This document shows, one piece after another, positions 23,376 through 36,153 of a stretch of DNA of 64,000 nt. Every line of letters begins with the position of its first letter. The first letter of the stretch is position 1. The stretch is from Gentiana macrophylla (lineage: Eukaryota > Streptophyta > Magnoliopsida > Gentianales > Gentianaceae). The DNA lies in NCBI GenBank assembly GCA_026214975.1, contig JAOBSW010000968.1, positions 1 to 64,000 of the forward strand, in the 5' to 3' direction. The notes beneath the pieces were generated by a model, which ran no database searches, was not told where the DNA came from, and saw nothing but the letters and a program-made list of their open reading frames with translations. The position numbers were made by a program, and so were the translations under genes.

Positions 23376-26300
23376 TCAGTCATGCTCGCTTAAGAATTCG
23401 ATTATACATGGATACACCTCTTCCACGGCCTACATTGGCATGAATCATGGTCTTAAAACACACCAAGAAATACGACAAAATCCAACAAGAAGATGAAAAA
23501 TCAAAGCACGCACCTTTTTCCCTCCCACTCGTCATAATGAGCATAATGCGGACCATCATTTCGCCGAATAATTTATACTTCACCAAATGCTTTGGAAGCA
23601 GCTTGACAGTTTCTTGTTAGCCCAAAGGAAAGCGCACCACAGATGAAATTTACATACGTTATACACTTCCGTATGAAAGGATTGTAGTTTTAGTGAAAAA
23701 ATGTACTAGTAAACACCTACCATAAACAGCTTCAGGTGGACAAATCAGGTCACGATCTCCAGCAATAGCTAAGACCGGAACATTAATTTTGTGCAGATGA
23801 TTTTTGTAATAAAATTCACCACGCCGGTCGCGTAACCCGCCCTCCTTAAAAGCTGTTGTCAGCTGCAATAATAGTTTAGCTGGTATAGTACCTGAAGTAG
23901 TTTCCAGATCATGAAATCTATCAGCACACATTTGTTCATGTAAGTATCAAACGAATTATTTCATCCACAACAAGAAGGAATATTTATCTTGATGCTAAAG
24001 TTAAAAGAATCAGAAACTTCAAAGAACTCTTAAATCAGACAATCACAGGAAAGCTTGGGATCTTATAAAATATTAACTTTGGTCCTCAAAATACTTGTAC
24101 AGAACACAAAACAAGCAAAATGCTAACGTTTCCCGTAAAAAAAAAAATTAGAAAAAATAATGACTAATGGGTAAAACAGACATCTCTACTTACAAAAGTT
24201 GTTCAAAACAAGTTTTTAGCAACTCTGGTTCCATCATGTCCTCCGCTGATATCAGATTGTTAAGCCAAGACAAACCAAAAGGAGGGCGTGAAGAAAGAGG
24301 ATAAGCAGCAGTAAGTAAAGCCCCTAATGGAACAACGGGCACATTGAGAACCTCTGCAGGATCAGCCTGCACATGAATCTCAACTACTTTAATTTTATAT
24401 ATACTTTACATAAGAGGGGATGTAATTTACACAAGAAATTAACTCACAAAAGGTACTAGTAGTTTCAGAGATGAGTTTGAAGATGTATAATCAGAGATGA
24501 TGCCAGAGTAACTATTGCCATAAATTCAGATTGCTTCCCCTCAGAACCTAGAAACAGAACATACGCATCAGCAAAAAGAAAATTTCCTTATTCTTTTCAA
24601 AACATAGACAGACTTGAAAGAAAAGAACAACTGACATTATTAATACAACTACGGATAAGAATACAGCAATAATGTGGATGATAACAAAAATGCACATAAT
24701 AACCAACATGGAGTACCCAAACACATCACAAGAATACTCCCAAAAACATGATATTTTCACACAAGACTTTTTAAATATTTTAGTAACCTATGTATAGTTT
24801 ACATTCATGGACATAAGTTCTCAACACCCACCCCCTCATTTTCTCTTTTCTCATCTGCAAGGAACCAGGTCCATGCATGTTGGAGATGGTTGTTAAAATA
24901 TATAAAATTGATAATGAAGTGCAGGATCCCCCACCTAACAATCCTAGTTAAGAAGGAAAACAATGGTCTCCTTTCATAAATTCACTATCCCATATGAACT
25001 GCAAGTGACAATGCAAGGATACAATTGCCCTGTTCAAAGTACAACAACTAAGGAAACCCTGAATATATCAGATTATGATGCAAACCCGAATAGCTATGGT
25101 CATGCACTATCAACCAACAGATAACCATATTTAGTAGAAGAATTGAAAATGTCATGCTGACAACGATAACTGGTACTTCTACTCATGAAGTGAATAAAAG
25201 GGCGTCAGTCAAAAACACAACCGTTTTCAATTAGGAACACTAATTTAGAATATAAGAACATTCTAAGAGATCTATTCTTACCCGAGCTATGCACTAACTA
25301 ACAATCATTAAGAAAGAAATAAAAGGCGCATTCATGCAGAAATACTGGTCAAACTTACTGCATCTTGATAGCATGGCATACAGAAGAATGCCTCCCATCG
25401 AATGTCCAATTGCAAGCAATTTACCATCCCTTGTTCCAGTCTGAGCCTTTATATATTCAATCTAGACTTTCAAAAGGATGATTACAGATAAGAATGAAAA
25501 AATAGTCCAAGTAAGTTCAAGAGAACAGGCTCCATAATCAACTGGAGAATGTCACCTCACGCAGCAGGAACATCTTCTTCCAAGTAGTGATCAAAGTCCC
25601 AATCGTACATTCTAATCAAGTCGAGTTGTTTCTGGAAATCTTCCAGATTTGGCGTTAATCGCATTTGTAAATCAGACAATGGGAGGAAACAGAACGTTGG
25701 CCCTCTTCTAATATGTTAATTAACCTTTCACTCAAATCCTTGATTTGGTCAGCCACAACTGAATTTTGCCTTGATTCAAGTATTGCAAGCAATTTTCCCT
25801 TTGTTTCATTGAAGCTTTCATATAGAAAAGAATCCTCCAACGGCTTAGAAATTTGATCCAACAAATTTGTATACATAGTCTGCAACTGGCTTTCACTGAG
25901 AAAGCCAGACAGTCTTTCAGATAAGCGCATAAATGTGTCGGTCAATTTTGACACTAAGCTCGACTCATCCCAAGTTGTAGCAATCCCTGTTTGATCATTG
26001 TTGAATCGTCAACCGCAGAGGCCACTAAAGAATTCTGGCTATCTGGCGGCTGCCCCATGCTGAGAGCATGATTAGTTGCATTCTGAGCCGCAGCTTGCAT
26101 TTCCTCAGAAATCGAATGGGCTGATTTCTCAATATCTTTGGCATCTGACTCCTGCATGCTCAGACCTGCACCCCGAACTTCAAGGATCCAAGTGTCAAAT
26201 CCCTCCTCACACATGCAACGGGCAAATGAAGACTGCATAAGTTTGCCAATCAGTATTTTTAATCTCAAAATCCAGCATATAATTTTATATGGAAATGACA

Positions 26301-29300
26301 ACCCTAATATATTCAATAAACAGTTGCTTGATATTCTGTCATGATCTATCGCTATTTGTAACATGAACATTAAAAATGCACTTCTCTCAGACATGCATTT
26401 ACCAAGGTTAAGACATTCAAAACAGCATTTTATTCAATAATATTCTGTCATTTGCAAAAGAAGGCAGTGATTTCATATTACCATTCAGTAATTACATTAC
26501 ATATTCACATACTCTGAAGGCAAAGGGTAAATTGAGAACAAACCTATGAATGTAACTACACCACAAACAAAGAGATAAGTCTGGCGTCATTCATGCATTA
26601 CTGTCCAAAGTATGACTTCTCAGAGAAAAGTAACTCTTCTTATTCACTTAAAAGGCTCAGTTACAGAGTGCATATTTATAGGTAAAGAATGCCCCACTAA
26701 CTACAAGGCCATAATGGCTAGAATGGCTAACGGAACAGAAGGAAGATATTATTAAACTAATATCTCCATATATGAATTACACTGTAGGTTTGAAAATAAA
26801 GTATAATTAATTCTAAGAATTAACATTAAAGTGAACAATAAATTCTGACACTACACCTCAAGCTGATGAATTGATGTCTTTCATTCCTAGCTTGCTCATG
26901 AGTTGTTGAAATGTGTTGGCCTATAATCACTTTGTTATAATATATGCAAGTTGATCCTCAGATGATATGAATGGAGTGCAAATATGTGTTTGATTCGATC
27001 AAGTTGGACTGGATGGATTATGTGCAATATCAATGGCATATTTGTGAGATAATCTCATTGGCCTTCCCACTTGATCATCATATCTTCCTGAATGATTTTC
27101 AACCATAATAGTTCATATAACCTAGTGCCATTGATCGGATTTCAGCCTCTGCACTTGATCGTGCAACGCATCATGTTTCTTGCTTCTCCAAGTTATTAGT
27201 TTCCTTCCTAGGAATGTACAGTAGCCCACTAGCCCGACGTTGATATTCTGTCATCCATAGACCTTGCATAATCAGCATTAGTGTAGACTTCTATTCTCAT
27301 TTTCCTCCTTTCTTATAAAGAAATCATTTTCCAGGTTGCGCCTTTAAATACCTTAGGATCCTATGACAGCTTTAAGATGAGTATTTTTAGGCTTATACAT
27401 AACTCACTACCCTCACAGCAAAGGCAATGTCCGATCTTGTGTGCGCTAGGTAGATTAGACTTCCAACAAGCCTTTGCGACAAGTTTTTGTCAACTGGTAG
27501 GAGCCTCACACAGCCTGAGGTTGAACTCAATTGGGTGGTACATCTTCAAGAGCACACAGCCTGTGGTTGAACTCAAGTGGGGAGTCTACAGACTTGCAAC
27601 CAAGTCTTCCAGTTTTTTTTCAATAAGTCAAAGATACATTTATGTTGAGATATGAAGATCCCTTCTTTCGAATGAGCAACTTCAATGCCTAGGAGGTATT
27701 TGAGCCTACCAAGTTCCTTGATATCAAATTCCTTCAACAAACATTGTTTCAGGCTTAGTATCTCTTCCTTATTACTCTCTTTACTCATATATCATCTACA
27801 TAAACGAAAAGAATTGATACTTCTCTTGAATCTGAATGTTTTAGATGGACTAACAAGGTCCAGCAGGAACAATTCTTTAGTTCTATCTTCCTGGAGATTT
27901 TTCCCTTAAAAACTAGATTCTTTGAAATATGAATCACTTTCATTGAAAGTAACAACAACATAAACAAAGATTTTTTTGTAGGAAGATAACACTTGTAACC
28001 TTATTGTGTAGATGAATATCCAATAAATATGCACTTGAGGGCCTGGGGGTCTAGTTTTCCTCTATTCTGAGAATGGATATGGACAAAAGCCATACATCCA
28101 AAATTATTGGGATCGAGTCTGTTTAAAATTAGAAAATTTGGAAAGTATTTGTAAAGAGTTTCAACGAGACTTTTGGAGTTTAGTACCTTTGTGAGGAGTC
28201 TATTTATAAGGTAGGTAGTTGTTAGAACCGCATCCTCCGAATTTGTGCTTAAGAACATTTTGTTGGAACATTAAGGCCCTTGTAACATCCAATACATGAC
28301 CATTTTCCCGTTTTGCAACTCCATTTTTTGCGGAGTATAAACACAAGATTCATGGATGATACCATCTTCCTAGAAAAAATGTTTAAGAGTTTGATTGAAG
28401 TAATCCCTTGGCTTATCATAACTCAACCTCATATTTTTACATCAAATTGTCTTTCTGGTTTGCTTTTAGTAAATAAACCCATGTAACACGAGTGCAATCA
28501 TCAATGAATAAGACAAACCACTCTCTCAGACAAATTTTGATATGAGGAGGACCCCATATGCCGTTATGATTAAGAGAAACATGTACTTCAGACATGTTAA
28601 TGCTTGCATGAAAAGATACTCTTTTGTGTTTCTTCACTTCACATTCATTACAGTAATAAGATTTATTGCTAGATCCTAGATGCAACAAAGGAAACATTTG
28701 TCTAAGTTTACTAAGAGATGAATTTCCTAGACGACGATGATACAACCAAAATTTTCCTTTACTTGATAAACTAGAGTCGGACAAAAAGAGATGTTCAAAA
28801 GTTCCATTTTTAGCTTGGTCCTCTTGTCCTTCCAAAACATACAGACCATCATTCACACTTAGCAGTTAGCATGTCCAATCATCTTCTTCATTTCTTTTTC
28901 CTGAAAGCGTGAAGCGCGAAGGAAAGAATGTGGCATAACTATTTGATTCCTCGGTAAGTTTTTGAAAAGATATGACATCAGTGCATAAACTGTGAACACG
29001 TAGAACATTTCTAAGAATGAGAGAGTTTAACGAAGATGTCTCCTGACCAGCAACTGTGGTGATAGCCCATCTGCTACAGTTATCCTTTTATTGTAAGAGC
29101 ACGGACAATAGGGCACAAATAAATTAGGAGTGCAAGTCATGTGATCTGGGGCTCCAAAATCATCTATCCAGATTGTAGAAAAATACTTATCTATGATATT
29201 TAAAGGATGAAGAGTAAAACATGCGCCACTTGAAAATGAATTTCCTAATGTTACAGAAGTTCCATAGCTTCTCAACTTCATCTTTATTGAGATATGATTC

Positions 29301-32204
29301 TGGATTTCGTGAAGCAGTTCCATTTTCCCTAGTGATTGCAACATGAGCTTGGCGCTTTTCAAATGGGCCAAATGGGGGTTTTATATTCCTCTCTTGAAGT
29401 TTCTAGCGATATTTCTTGCAGTAATTGCAGAATAATGAATCACAACAGGTTTAAATGTATTTCCTTGTTTAAAATGATGAGTAGAGTTCTCGGTAGAATA
29501 GGATGTTGGGATTGGTACTCTCATTTCCTTTTATTTCACTAGCCCTAGTGATTTTAGAAACTAGAGCAGATCCTTCCACACTATGAGCTTCCAACATCAC
29601 ACTTCTTCTTCATCGGCTCGAACGATAGAAATGGTTTCATTCAATGAGGGTAACTTCTCTTTTCCCAAAATTTATATCCTGACTGCATCAAACATAGTAT
29701 TGAGTCCGGCAAGAAAATCACAGATACGATTTCAATAAACCTCCTTAGAGTTGCAGCATCAGTACTGCAATTCATTTGGATACACCGATAGTGATCCAAC
29801 TCCTGCCATAGTCCTTGCAGGAAGCTAGAGTATTCTGTGATGGTTTTGTACCCTTGTTTAAACCTTTGTCCTGAGTTCATAGATTCAAGATGCATCATTA
29901 ATCTTTGAGTATGTATTTTGAACAGATTCCCAAATTTCTTTTGATGTTCCTAGAAACATATTTCAGGTAGCATTGAGTTCCATAGCCAGCACATCACCAT
30001 TGAGTCATGTTCATCCCAAACAAAATACTTGGGATCATCTTTTGACGGGTCTGTGTCCAACTAATAACTCAGTTACTTTTTCTTTCAGAAAGGTCCAGAC
30101 ACGTTGTGACCATTTTCAGTTTTTTCCATTCAAACGGTATACCAACCGAATAGTTTTAAAGTTCTAGAGAAGGAGGAATCACAGATTATTCGGTAGATTT
30201 AGGAATGGAGTTTGAGCTACCTGTGGTATATTCATGCATATGCGATAGAAGAGAGAGCTTAAGAATATTTCAGTAGTTAGCTCAAAGGCTCTGATACTAT
30301 ATCTAAAGTAAGACTGCTTACAGAAAAATACCTCTTCTTATTCACTAAGAAGGCTCGAAGGCTCGAAGGCTCTTAGTCACTCAGTTACAAAGTACATATT
30401 TATAGGTAATGAATACCCCACTAACTACACAGACATAACGACTAAAATGGCCCCAACGACTCTTGAACAGTAAAAGCCATGAAAGCAGATAAGACAGATG
30501 GAGATATCAAACTAACAACTCCTAAACTGATTTACTTTACACTTAAAGTATGATAAGAAAGTATAATTGATTCTAACAATTACTACTAACATAAACAATG
30601 CATCTAGGAGAAGGAGTGAAATATACAAAAGCATTGAGAAAAAGGATAGCACAAACCCAGGAAACAACTGAAGTAGACAATATCCTTTGTGCACCCACAA
30701 CTTGAAATGACGAATTCATACTCGCATTAAGAAGCATATTTTTTAAAGCATTAGGAAAAGCTACGTGAATTTGGGTTGCCTAGGTCGCCTAGGCATCGCC
30801 TATGCATGCTAGGAAATCCTAGAAAAAGTTAAAAAATAAAATTCAATTTGACGAAAAAAATCAGTACAAGGCAACGAAAATGTCAATTCCTATCAAACAA
30901 ATATTCACCTGTGCCTTGTGAGTACTGTAAGCTCCAGCCACATCAAACCAATTGCACAGCATATGTAGTATGTCCTAACCATCTAATGGTATCAATTAAA
31001 CTAGTCATACATGCACCAACTCAAACAGGAGTACTAAGTAGTGAAAAGTCCCATATGATGTGCACGCCACACAACCCCTTTTTGTACAAGATTTTGCATA
31101 GACGATTCTCCCCTACCTTCTAGGTGCTAAATACCTCGACTCTCACCTAAGCGAGCGCCTTGACATCTATGGTAAGAAGAACTACAAATCGTGGTCACCA
31201 GCAGGTTCAAACCTTGGAAGTAATAAAGCCAACTAGAGTCTTTGTAAGGTGCTTATGAAACTGCACTAGGAGTGTACTTTGCTCAAGAAATACCTACCTC
31301 TCTATACCAACTAATCAGAAGGTTCTCAACAAGATTCAGTCATATACAGCATCCACCTCAAAGAACACATATGCTTAACCACGACATTTAATTTTAGAAG
31401 TAATCACTTCTACCCTTATCCCAAAATTGCATTTTATCAGACCACGTGTTCAGATCTTTTGTGAAAAACATCATGATATTTGGAGTTATCTAACAACCAA
31501 ATGAATAGTGAAAAAAAAGCAATGCCATACAATTGATAATATATCATTACTCAAAATGATTACATGCCATATAATCAATCCCGTCATAAAGCACTTTCTA
31601 ACTTAAACTTATGAGCACCACCAGTACAACACGACAGCATTAGAAAGAAACTGCACAGAATTTCGGGAGGCAAAGAACAAACCTCCTGAGAAAGATCGTA
31701 TCCAACAGCGTTAGTGCCCACACCAGACAAAAGCAGCAGCGGATGATTCCTCCTTGTAGCCTATGATTAACACTTCAGAGATTAAATTTATATATTTTCT
31801 AAACAAAGCTAACATTTTAATCAAAACACTGTGCAAAAGCGTTTATGCTGTGGAGGTGTAGTTCTATCAACTTTGACAACCTGAGGAGGCGGAATGTAAC
31901 GCCAGAGAGCGAGCCTCCACTGGGATCTGTTGACGGAGACATAGTGCAGCTCGTCAGCGGTGCAAATCGGCGGCTTAGTCGAAACCTTCTCACCGGAAAT
32001 CGTCGGTCCTGTATTTTCCTCGGTTTTCGTGGAGAACGACCTGAAACTAAACTTCGCTTTAAGAGGCGAGCTTAAAAACGGCCGCGACAGGCGGAAAATT
32101 ACACCGCGCGTATCTGAGAGCCGGTGGTGTGGATTGCGGAAGGCGGTGGCGAAATGGATAACGGAGCGGATATCGGATTGAGTAAGAATGGTCATATCTA
32201 TCAC
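23376..32204 (-). CDS. Alpha/beta hydrolase, UCP031088 family, plastid-type transit peptide; nine exons, seven frame breaks
   Basis: Exons (minus): 32204-31881, 31760-31683, 26232-25561, 25461-25359, 24547-24448, 24366-24194, 23891-23721, 23612-23514 and 23429-23376. Exon 1 encodes a Ser/Arg-rich, acid-poor N-terminus typical of a plastid transit peptide, then LHYVSVNRSQWRLALWRY. Exon 2 gives RNHPLLLLSGVGTNAVGYDL, exon 3 GFDTWILEVRGAG, exon 4 the nucleophile elbow GHSMGG. Exon 7 has PVLAIAGDRDLICPPEAV (acid region), exon 8 GPHYAHYD (catalytic His region), and the last exon ends VEEVYPCIIEFLSEHD. I recall this architecture from the Arabidopsis AT1G73750/AT1G15060 type; the substrate is unknown. 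Every border is canonical. However, single-base breaks occur near 25988 and 25687, at the exon 3/4 junction, and near 24488, 24216 (one extra A in an A run), 23551 and 23529. No isolated nonsense codon is seen. This suggests base-level indel errors or a very recently dead gene. Intron 2 (5.45 kb) holds a Copia element. Confidence 0.8.
26602..26850 (-). repeat. 3' LTR of the intronic Copia element
   Basis: TG at 26602-26603 and CA at 26849-26850 (plus-strand view). The purine tract abuts its right end. It aligns with 30304-30602. Confidence 0.7.
27050..29950 (-). pseudogene. Copia gag-pol remnants (gag, protease, integrase, RT, RNase H)
   Basis: In minus-strand order: gag fragment 29898-29641 (FKQGYKTITEYSSFLQGLWQ type); protease region 29371-29027, where the usual DSG triad reads DFG within WIDDFGAPDHMT; gag-pre-integrase and integrase core 28856-28437 (LYHRRLGNSSLSKL, then FIDDCTRVTWVYLL); integrase C-terminal part 28258-28001 (FGCMAFVHI, KCIFIGYS); RT with YVDDI at about 27798-27785, then LKEFDIKELGRLKYLLGIEV (27788-27573); RNase H remnant 27280-27050 (SSAEAE motif). 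Frameshifts and stops separate nearly every block, so no functional polyprotein is possible. Confidence 0.8.
30304..30602 (-). repeat. 5' LTR of the intronic Copia element
   Basis: It aligns with 26602-26850 and is longer, partly because of a small tandem duplication of aaggctcg near 30351-30372. The outer end is placed near 30602 from the alignment and is not exact. Confidence 0.6.
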
Positions 32205-32489
32205 AATCAGAAACAGCGGTGCGTTGAAAATTTGTTGCTTTCTATTTTAGTTCTCTTTCTTCGAACGATGCCTTTTATAGTTTTGCGAGCGGTTATTTTG
32301 CTTATCTTTCTCTTTTTGAAACATTGCTCGTCTTTCGATCTTTCGTTTTTTTGGTTTTTAACGGAGAAAAAAATAAAAAAAAAACACTTAAGAATGACTC
32401 TCTATTGCCCTCCAAAAAAACACAAAAACAAAACAAAACTCTCTATTTCCTTTCTCTTCATTCTCTCTTAAAACCATGTTGTCCCCGCG
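32205..32489 (-). promoter_or_regulatory. Remaining 5' flank/promoter of the hydrolase gene
   Basis: Only 285 bases separate the hydrolase ATG from the left end of the hAT-like element. This interval holds AT-rich and A/T-run sequence and presumably the transcription start. No clear TATA box position can be fixed. The original upstream DNA resumes at 37014. Confidence 0.35.
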
Positions 32490-33374
32490 TAGAGGTGGCC
32501 GGTTTCGGGTCTATTTTCGGGTCAGACTCGGCGGTTCTCGGTTTCAAACCGACGGTTTGACGGTCGATCGGTCAGAGAACCAGTGATTCACGAGTCAACC
32601 CGGATTCAGGTTCCACCTGACCTGGACAGGCCGGCAACCGGTGATTCAAGTTAAACCGGACGGAAATCGTGATCGGCGGGACCGAACGGCAGTTTTCTTT
32701 TTTTTAAATTCCTCCAAGTCCAACGTATATTTTTCAAATTTTTGAATAATTTATTTTTAATTTTAAAATATCTCACTCATCATGATCTAAATCATATCTA
32801 TTTTATCACTTTTTACCATGATTCAATTCTAACTCTCATATTATCACAATATTATCTATCATAATTTACTTACAAATTAATCATAAAATTAAACAATTAG
32901 AAAACTACGCATTATTCTTTAATGTACTTACAAATTATTTATGTTGGAAAAAATTGTCACTGTTTCATCGGATGCATGCATGCACTCATGTAATGGTGCA
33001 TCAGTTCGGAAATGATGCCTGAATCTGAAAATACATGAATCAAACGAAAATGCATAAAACCCTTCATGAATGTACGATGTATCCGTTTAAGTCGAACCCC
33101 ATTTCGTTCTTTATAATATTAATTAAATGCGTGTCAGAACTCGAATCAAACGATTATAAAATATGAGAGATTGAGGAAAATGACAAAAAAATTATAAAAT
33201 GAATAAATAGAATACACACTTTTTTAGTTGTAAAAAGGACAAACAATTTCAGACGGACAAAATTGACCATGCATAGCGCGCGTCCTCAGGCTCAGCCGCT
33301 CAGGTACATGTACATTACATCAGGTTATCGTGCTTGTTTTTGTTTTTGTTTTTGTTTTTCTTTTCAAACACTCG

Positions 33375-33640
33375 TGAAGCTTTTGATTTATAACTCCGAT
33401 CATCGAAATTTTTCACCAAAATTTTTTTTTTGCTCTTTAATTTGAGCCCAAATCGATACCCTTCCGCGTAAATTTTGAAAGCCGGAAAAATATTTTGCAT
33501 TAACCGGAGCGTTTTTCTTATAAACGACCGTAACTTTTGATTTATAATACCGATCATCAAAATTGTTTCACCAAAGTTCAATTTTTTTTTATCTTTATTT
33601 TGAGACCTCATTTGATACCTTTTCGACGTAGTATTTGAAA
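33375..33640. repeat. Tandem duplication, 156-bp period, two copies of ~108 bp
   Basis: The stretch from 'cttttgatttataa.tccgatcatc' through 'tttgaaagcc' occurs at 33375-33483 and again at 33531-33640 with moderate divergence. Confidence 0.7.
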
Positions 33641-33659
33641 GCCAAATTTAATCGCAGCA

Positions 33660-33985
33660 TTTACACTAACACAATATCGATGAAATGATGTCGATGTCGA
33701 TGTGACATCGAGATACGATGTCAGGCTCATTTTTAAGGCTTAATTCAAGTGACTACTTCAAGGCACACATGTCTGGCTCATATAAGGCTCATTTAAGGCT
33801 CATTTAAGGCTTAATTCAAGTGACACAATATCATATCCGGCTCATATAAGGCACACAATATCACTACTATGATGATCAATATCAATAAATAGTATCGATA
33901 TCGATGAAATGAGATCAGGCTCATTTAAAAGGCTTAATTCAAGTGACTACTTCAAGGCACACATATCTGGCTCATATCTGGCTGC
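33660..33985. repeat. Degenerate tandem array with ggctcat.t.aaggc units
   Basis: The words ggctcatttaaggc, ttaattcaagtgac and caaggcacacat are repeated in varying order, and the 60-base block ending tctggctcatat occurs twice (about 33722-33784 and 33908-33970). This is typical of internal arrays in non-autonomous DNA elements. Confidence 0.65.
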
Positions 33986-34400
33986 AGCTGTGGCCATTGA
34001 AGAATGAGCTGCCATCAAAATCCAAACCATTTTCAGTGCTTTTCTGGTACCATTTTCTTGCATTTAAGCCTTTATTTCAATCTATGTCTTTCTTCTTTTG
34101 CAATGTATTAGTCTTTCGGCTAAATCCCTCAAAGTTTTTATCTTTAACGATTGTGCGGTGCTGAAATACGTTTCATTCTAGATTGGTTTGTTATAGGATC
34201 AGTCTTCTAATTGAAATTTTGCAGTCAAATGGATATCTCATCTGCCTTGCTTTGGATTTGATTTTTGCTCAGTTGAATATATCCATTAAAGTGTGTATGT
34301 CACTAAAGTTTCATTAGCTTATTTTCATGAAGGATTTCATTTCCTGAAACATTCCCTTCATTTCCTATGTTATGCATATATATGTGATAATCATTCGCAG

Positions 34401-35713
34401 GCAAAGCGCGTATTAAGAGCTTTAAAGGCATTAGTGAGGATACAAGCAATATTTCGTGGTCAGAGGGTAAGAAAGCAAGCTGTTGTAAAACTAAAATGCA
34501 TGCAATCTCTTGTTCTAGCTCAAGCTCGGGTCAGGTTTCAATGCGATCAGACATCATCACATAATGGCCAAGTTCATAAGAAATCTCTTTCTGGGAATCA
34601 TAGCCTAGTTGATCCACTAAAAAGGGCTGAGGTACATAGCTTTATATTTTTATTTTGTTGCAGCAAATATTATGCCGATATCTTGGGACAAATGTACATG
34701 AGTGCTCGGAAATTCTTGTATGAACTGTGAATTGTAGGTTCAGTACGTGTCTAATAATCTCCACGAGTGTTCGTTCATGTTCTTTTTCACTTGGGAATCG
34801 TAGGTTGGATGGTGCAATGATCCTGGTACAACTGAAGAATTGAAGTCAAGATTACAAATTAAGAAAGAAGGAGAACTTAAGAGAGAAATGGCGTTTGCGT
34901 ATGCTCTTGCTCAACGAGTACTGGTTTTACACGGCGAATTCTACATCATTTAAGCATTTTATTTCTTCTGTTTTCTAAAAGAGTCCTTTATTTTTTTACT
35001 AACTGCAGCAGAAATAGATAAAGAACCCCTCATTGTATTCAAAGGCAAGCAAGATCAATACCCTTAGTAAACCACATACAAGAAGCTCAGAATTCCATAG
35101 TTTGGATAGATGGATGGGAACCAAATCTTAGGAAAATGACTCTAATGAGTCCAACACGACCCCGATTTCTGAAAGATTTGAACTTAAAGTTCCCAGATCT
35201 TCTTCAAGTTCATCATCATCGTCATATAAACATGATTCAGTGAAATTTGGCAGGCATTATAACATTTCAACCTCGACTTCAACCGGGAGGAGGGCATCAT
35301 CCTCTGATCATCCAAGTTATTCTGATCTTCTGCATGATGATGAGAGCACAGCTTCAAACATGTTCAATTCAACTTGTGAAACATCAGGATCAAACAGCTT
35401 TTTGTCTGAAAATCATTGCTATAGACCAAGCTACATGTCTATCACAGCATCCCGAAAGGCCAAGCAGAGAAGAGCTGCTTCTCCTCCTTGTCATTCTCGT
35501 ATCAGGACGATGCAATCAGATTCATATGACAAGGACGTGTCCTTGTTTTACCACAAGCCAAGTTCATTCTCTGGAAGCAGCATAATAAATAGGAGAAGTG
35601 CTGATTCGGATGCGTATTCAGTTCGGTTATGCAAGAATTTGTACCCCTCTGCTTTCTTAGAGCCAAGCAACCGCGTGAAAACTAAGCAGCAGCATCGAAG
35701 TATAAGCTGCTAA
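34401..35713 (+). pseudogene. 5'-truncated IQD (IQ67-domain) gene fragment captured in the hAT-like element
   Basis: Three exons with canonical borders: 34401-34631 (77 codons), 34804-34917 (38 codons) and 35009-35713. Exon one starts inside the IQ67 domain: [20 protein letters not shown] is an IQ calmodulin-binding motif, followed by [14 protein letters not shown] and ARVRFQ. Exon two has the GWCNDPGT..EL/K...L block. Exon three is Ser-rich with a basic tail. It most resembles the IQD15-18 type, whose members bind calmodulin and associate with microtubules. The upstream exons with the start codon are absent, and TAG stops interrupt exon three at 35015-35017 and 35129-35131; the latter replaces a Trp codon expected in the family and is a G-to-A change. 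Not a working gene as it stands, though a chimeric transcript is possible. Confidence 0.8.
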
Positions 35714-35916
35714 AAAGAAAGGAACGCTTAAGCTCGTATATGGGTATATTCGTCCGGTGGAATTTATTTGTCCTTAATGCAACTAAAAAATTGAAGTTGG
35801 ATTAGCACTTAATTAAGGGGAAAAAATTGGACTATAAACTAATTTTCCATAAAATATTTACTTTATGAAAAAATATCTAACAATTTAGAATATAAGTTAT
35901 GAAATTAAATATTATA

Positions 35917-36153
35917 CTCCCTCCGTCCCGTAATATAAGTCCTTTTAGCTTTTTAGTGGTGTCCCAAAATATAAGTATTTCTCACAAAACAATGCATTGT
36001 TTTCACTTTTACACTAAACAATATAATATTATTAGTCAGTCCCAGAAAACAATACAATATTTTGCATTGAAATATTAAAAAGTAACTAATTTATTAGGTT
36101 TTCTTAAACTGTGTAAAATGGCCAAAAGGACTTATATTACGGGACGGAGGGAG
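35917..36153. mobile_element. Stowaway-like MITE (Tc1/mariner type), 237 bp
   Basis: Terminal inverted repeats CTCCCTCCGTCCCGTAATAT.. and ..ATATTACGGGACGGAGGGAG are perfect over at least 24 bases, flanked by the TA dinucleotide on both sides (35915-35916 and 36154-36155). This is the standard plant Stowaway end. Outside the TA, a 20-base word (ttatgaaattaaatattata) occurs on both sides and once more at about 36207, suggesting insertion into a small tandem array. Confidence 0.92.

Larger units (their letters stand above)
26602..30602 (-). mobile_element. Ty1/copia retrotransposon, complete in outline, in hydrolase intron 2
   Basis: Read on minus: a 5' LTR (about 30304-30602), a primer site complementary to tRNA-Met (plus-strand ggctctgatacta, 30289-30301), gag, protease, integrase, RT and RNase H, a polypurine tract (reverse of ctacacctcaagctgatg, 26851-26868) and a 3' LTR (26602-26850). 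The LTRs are recognisably the same (tcttattcact.a..aggctc, catatttataggtaa.gaat.ccccactaactac) but diverged, so the insertion is old. All frames are interrupted. It lies in the same direction as the host gene. Confidence 0.85.

Noticed and set aside
34293..34400. Open frame upstream of the IQD exon that could serve as a start
   Set aside because: The protein homology begins exactly after a canonical acceptor at 34400; the upstream codons are intron sequence, so the gene has no native start here.
34401..35713. Treating the IQD exons as an intact gene
   Set aside because: The first exons are missing and two in-frame TAG codons interrupt the last exon; it lies within a bounded transposon.
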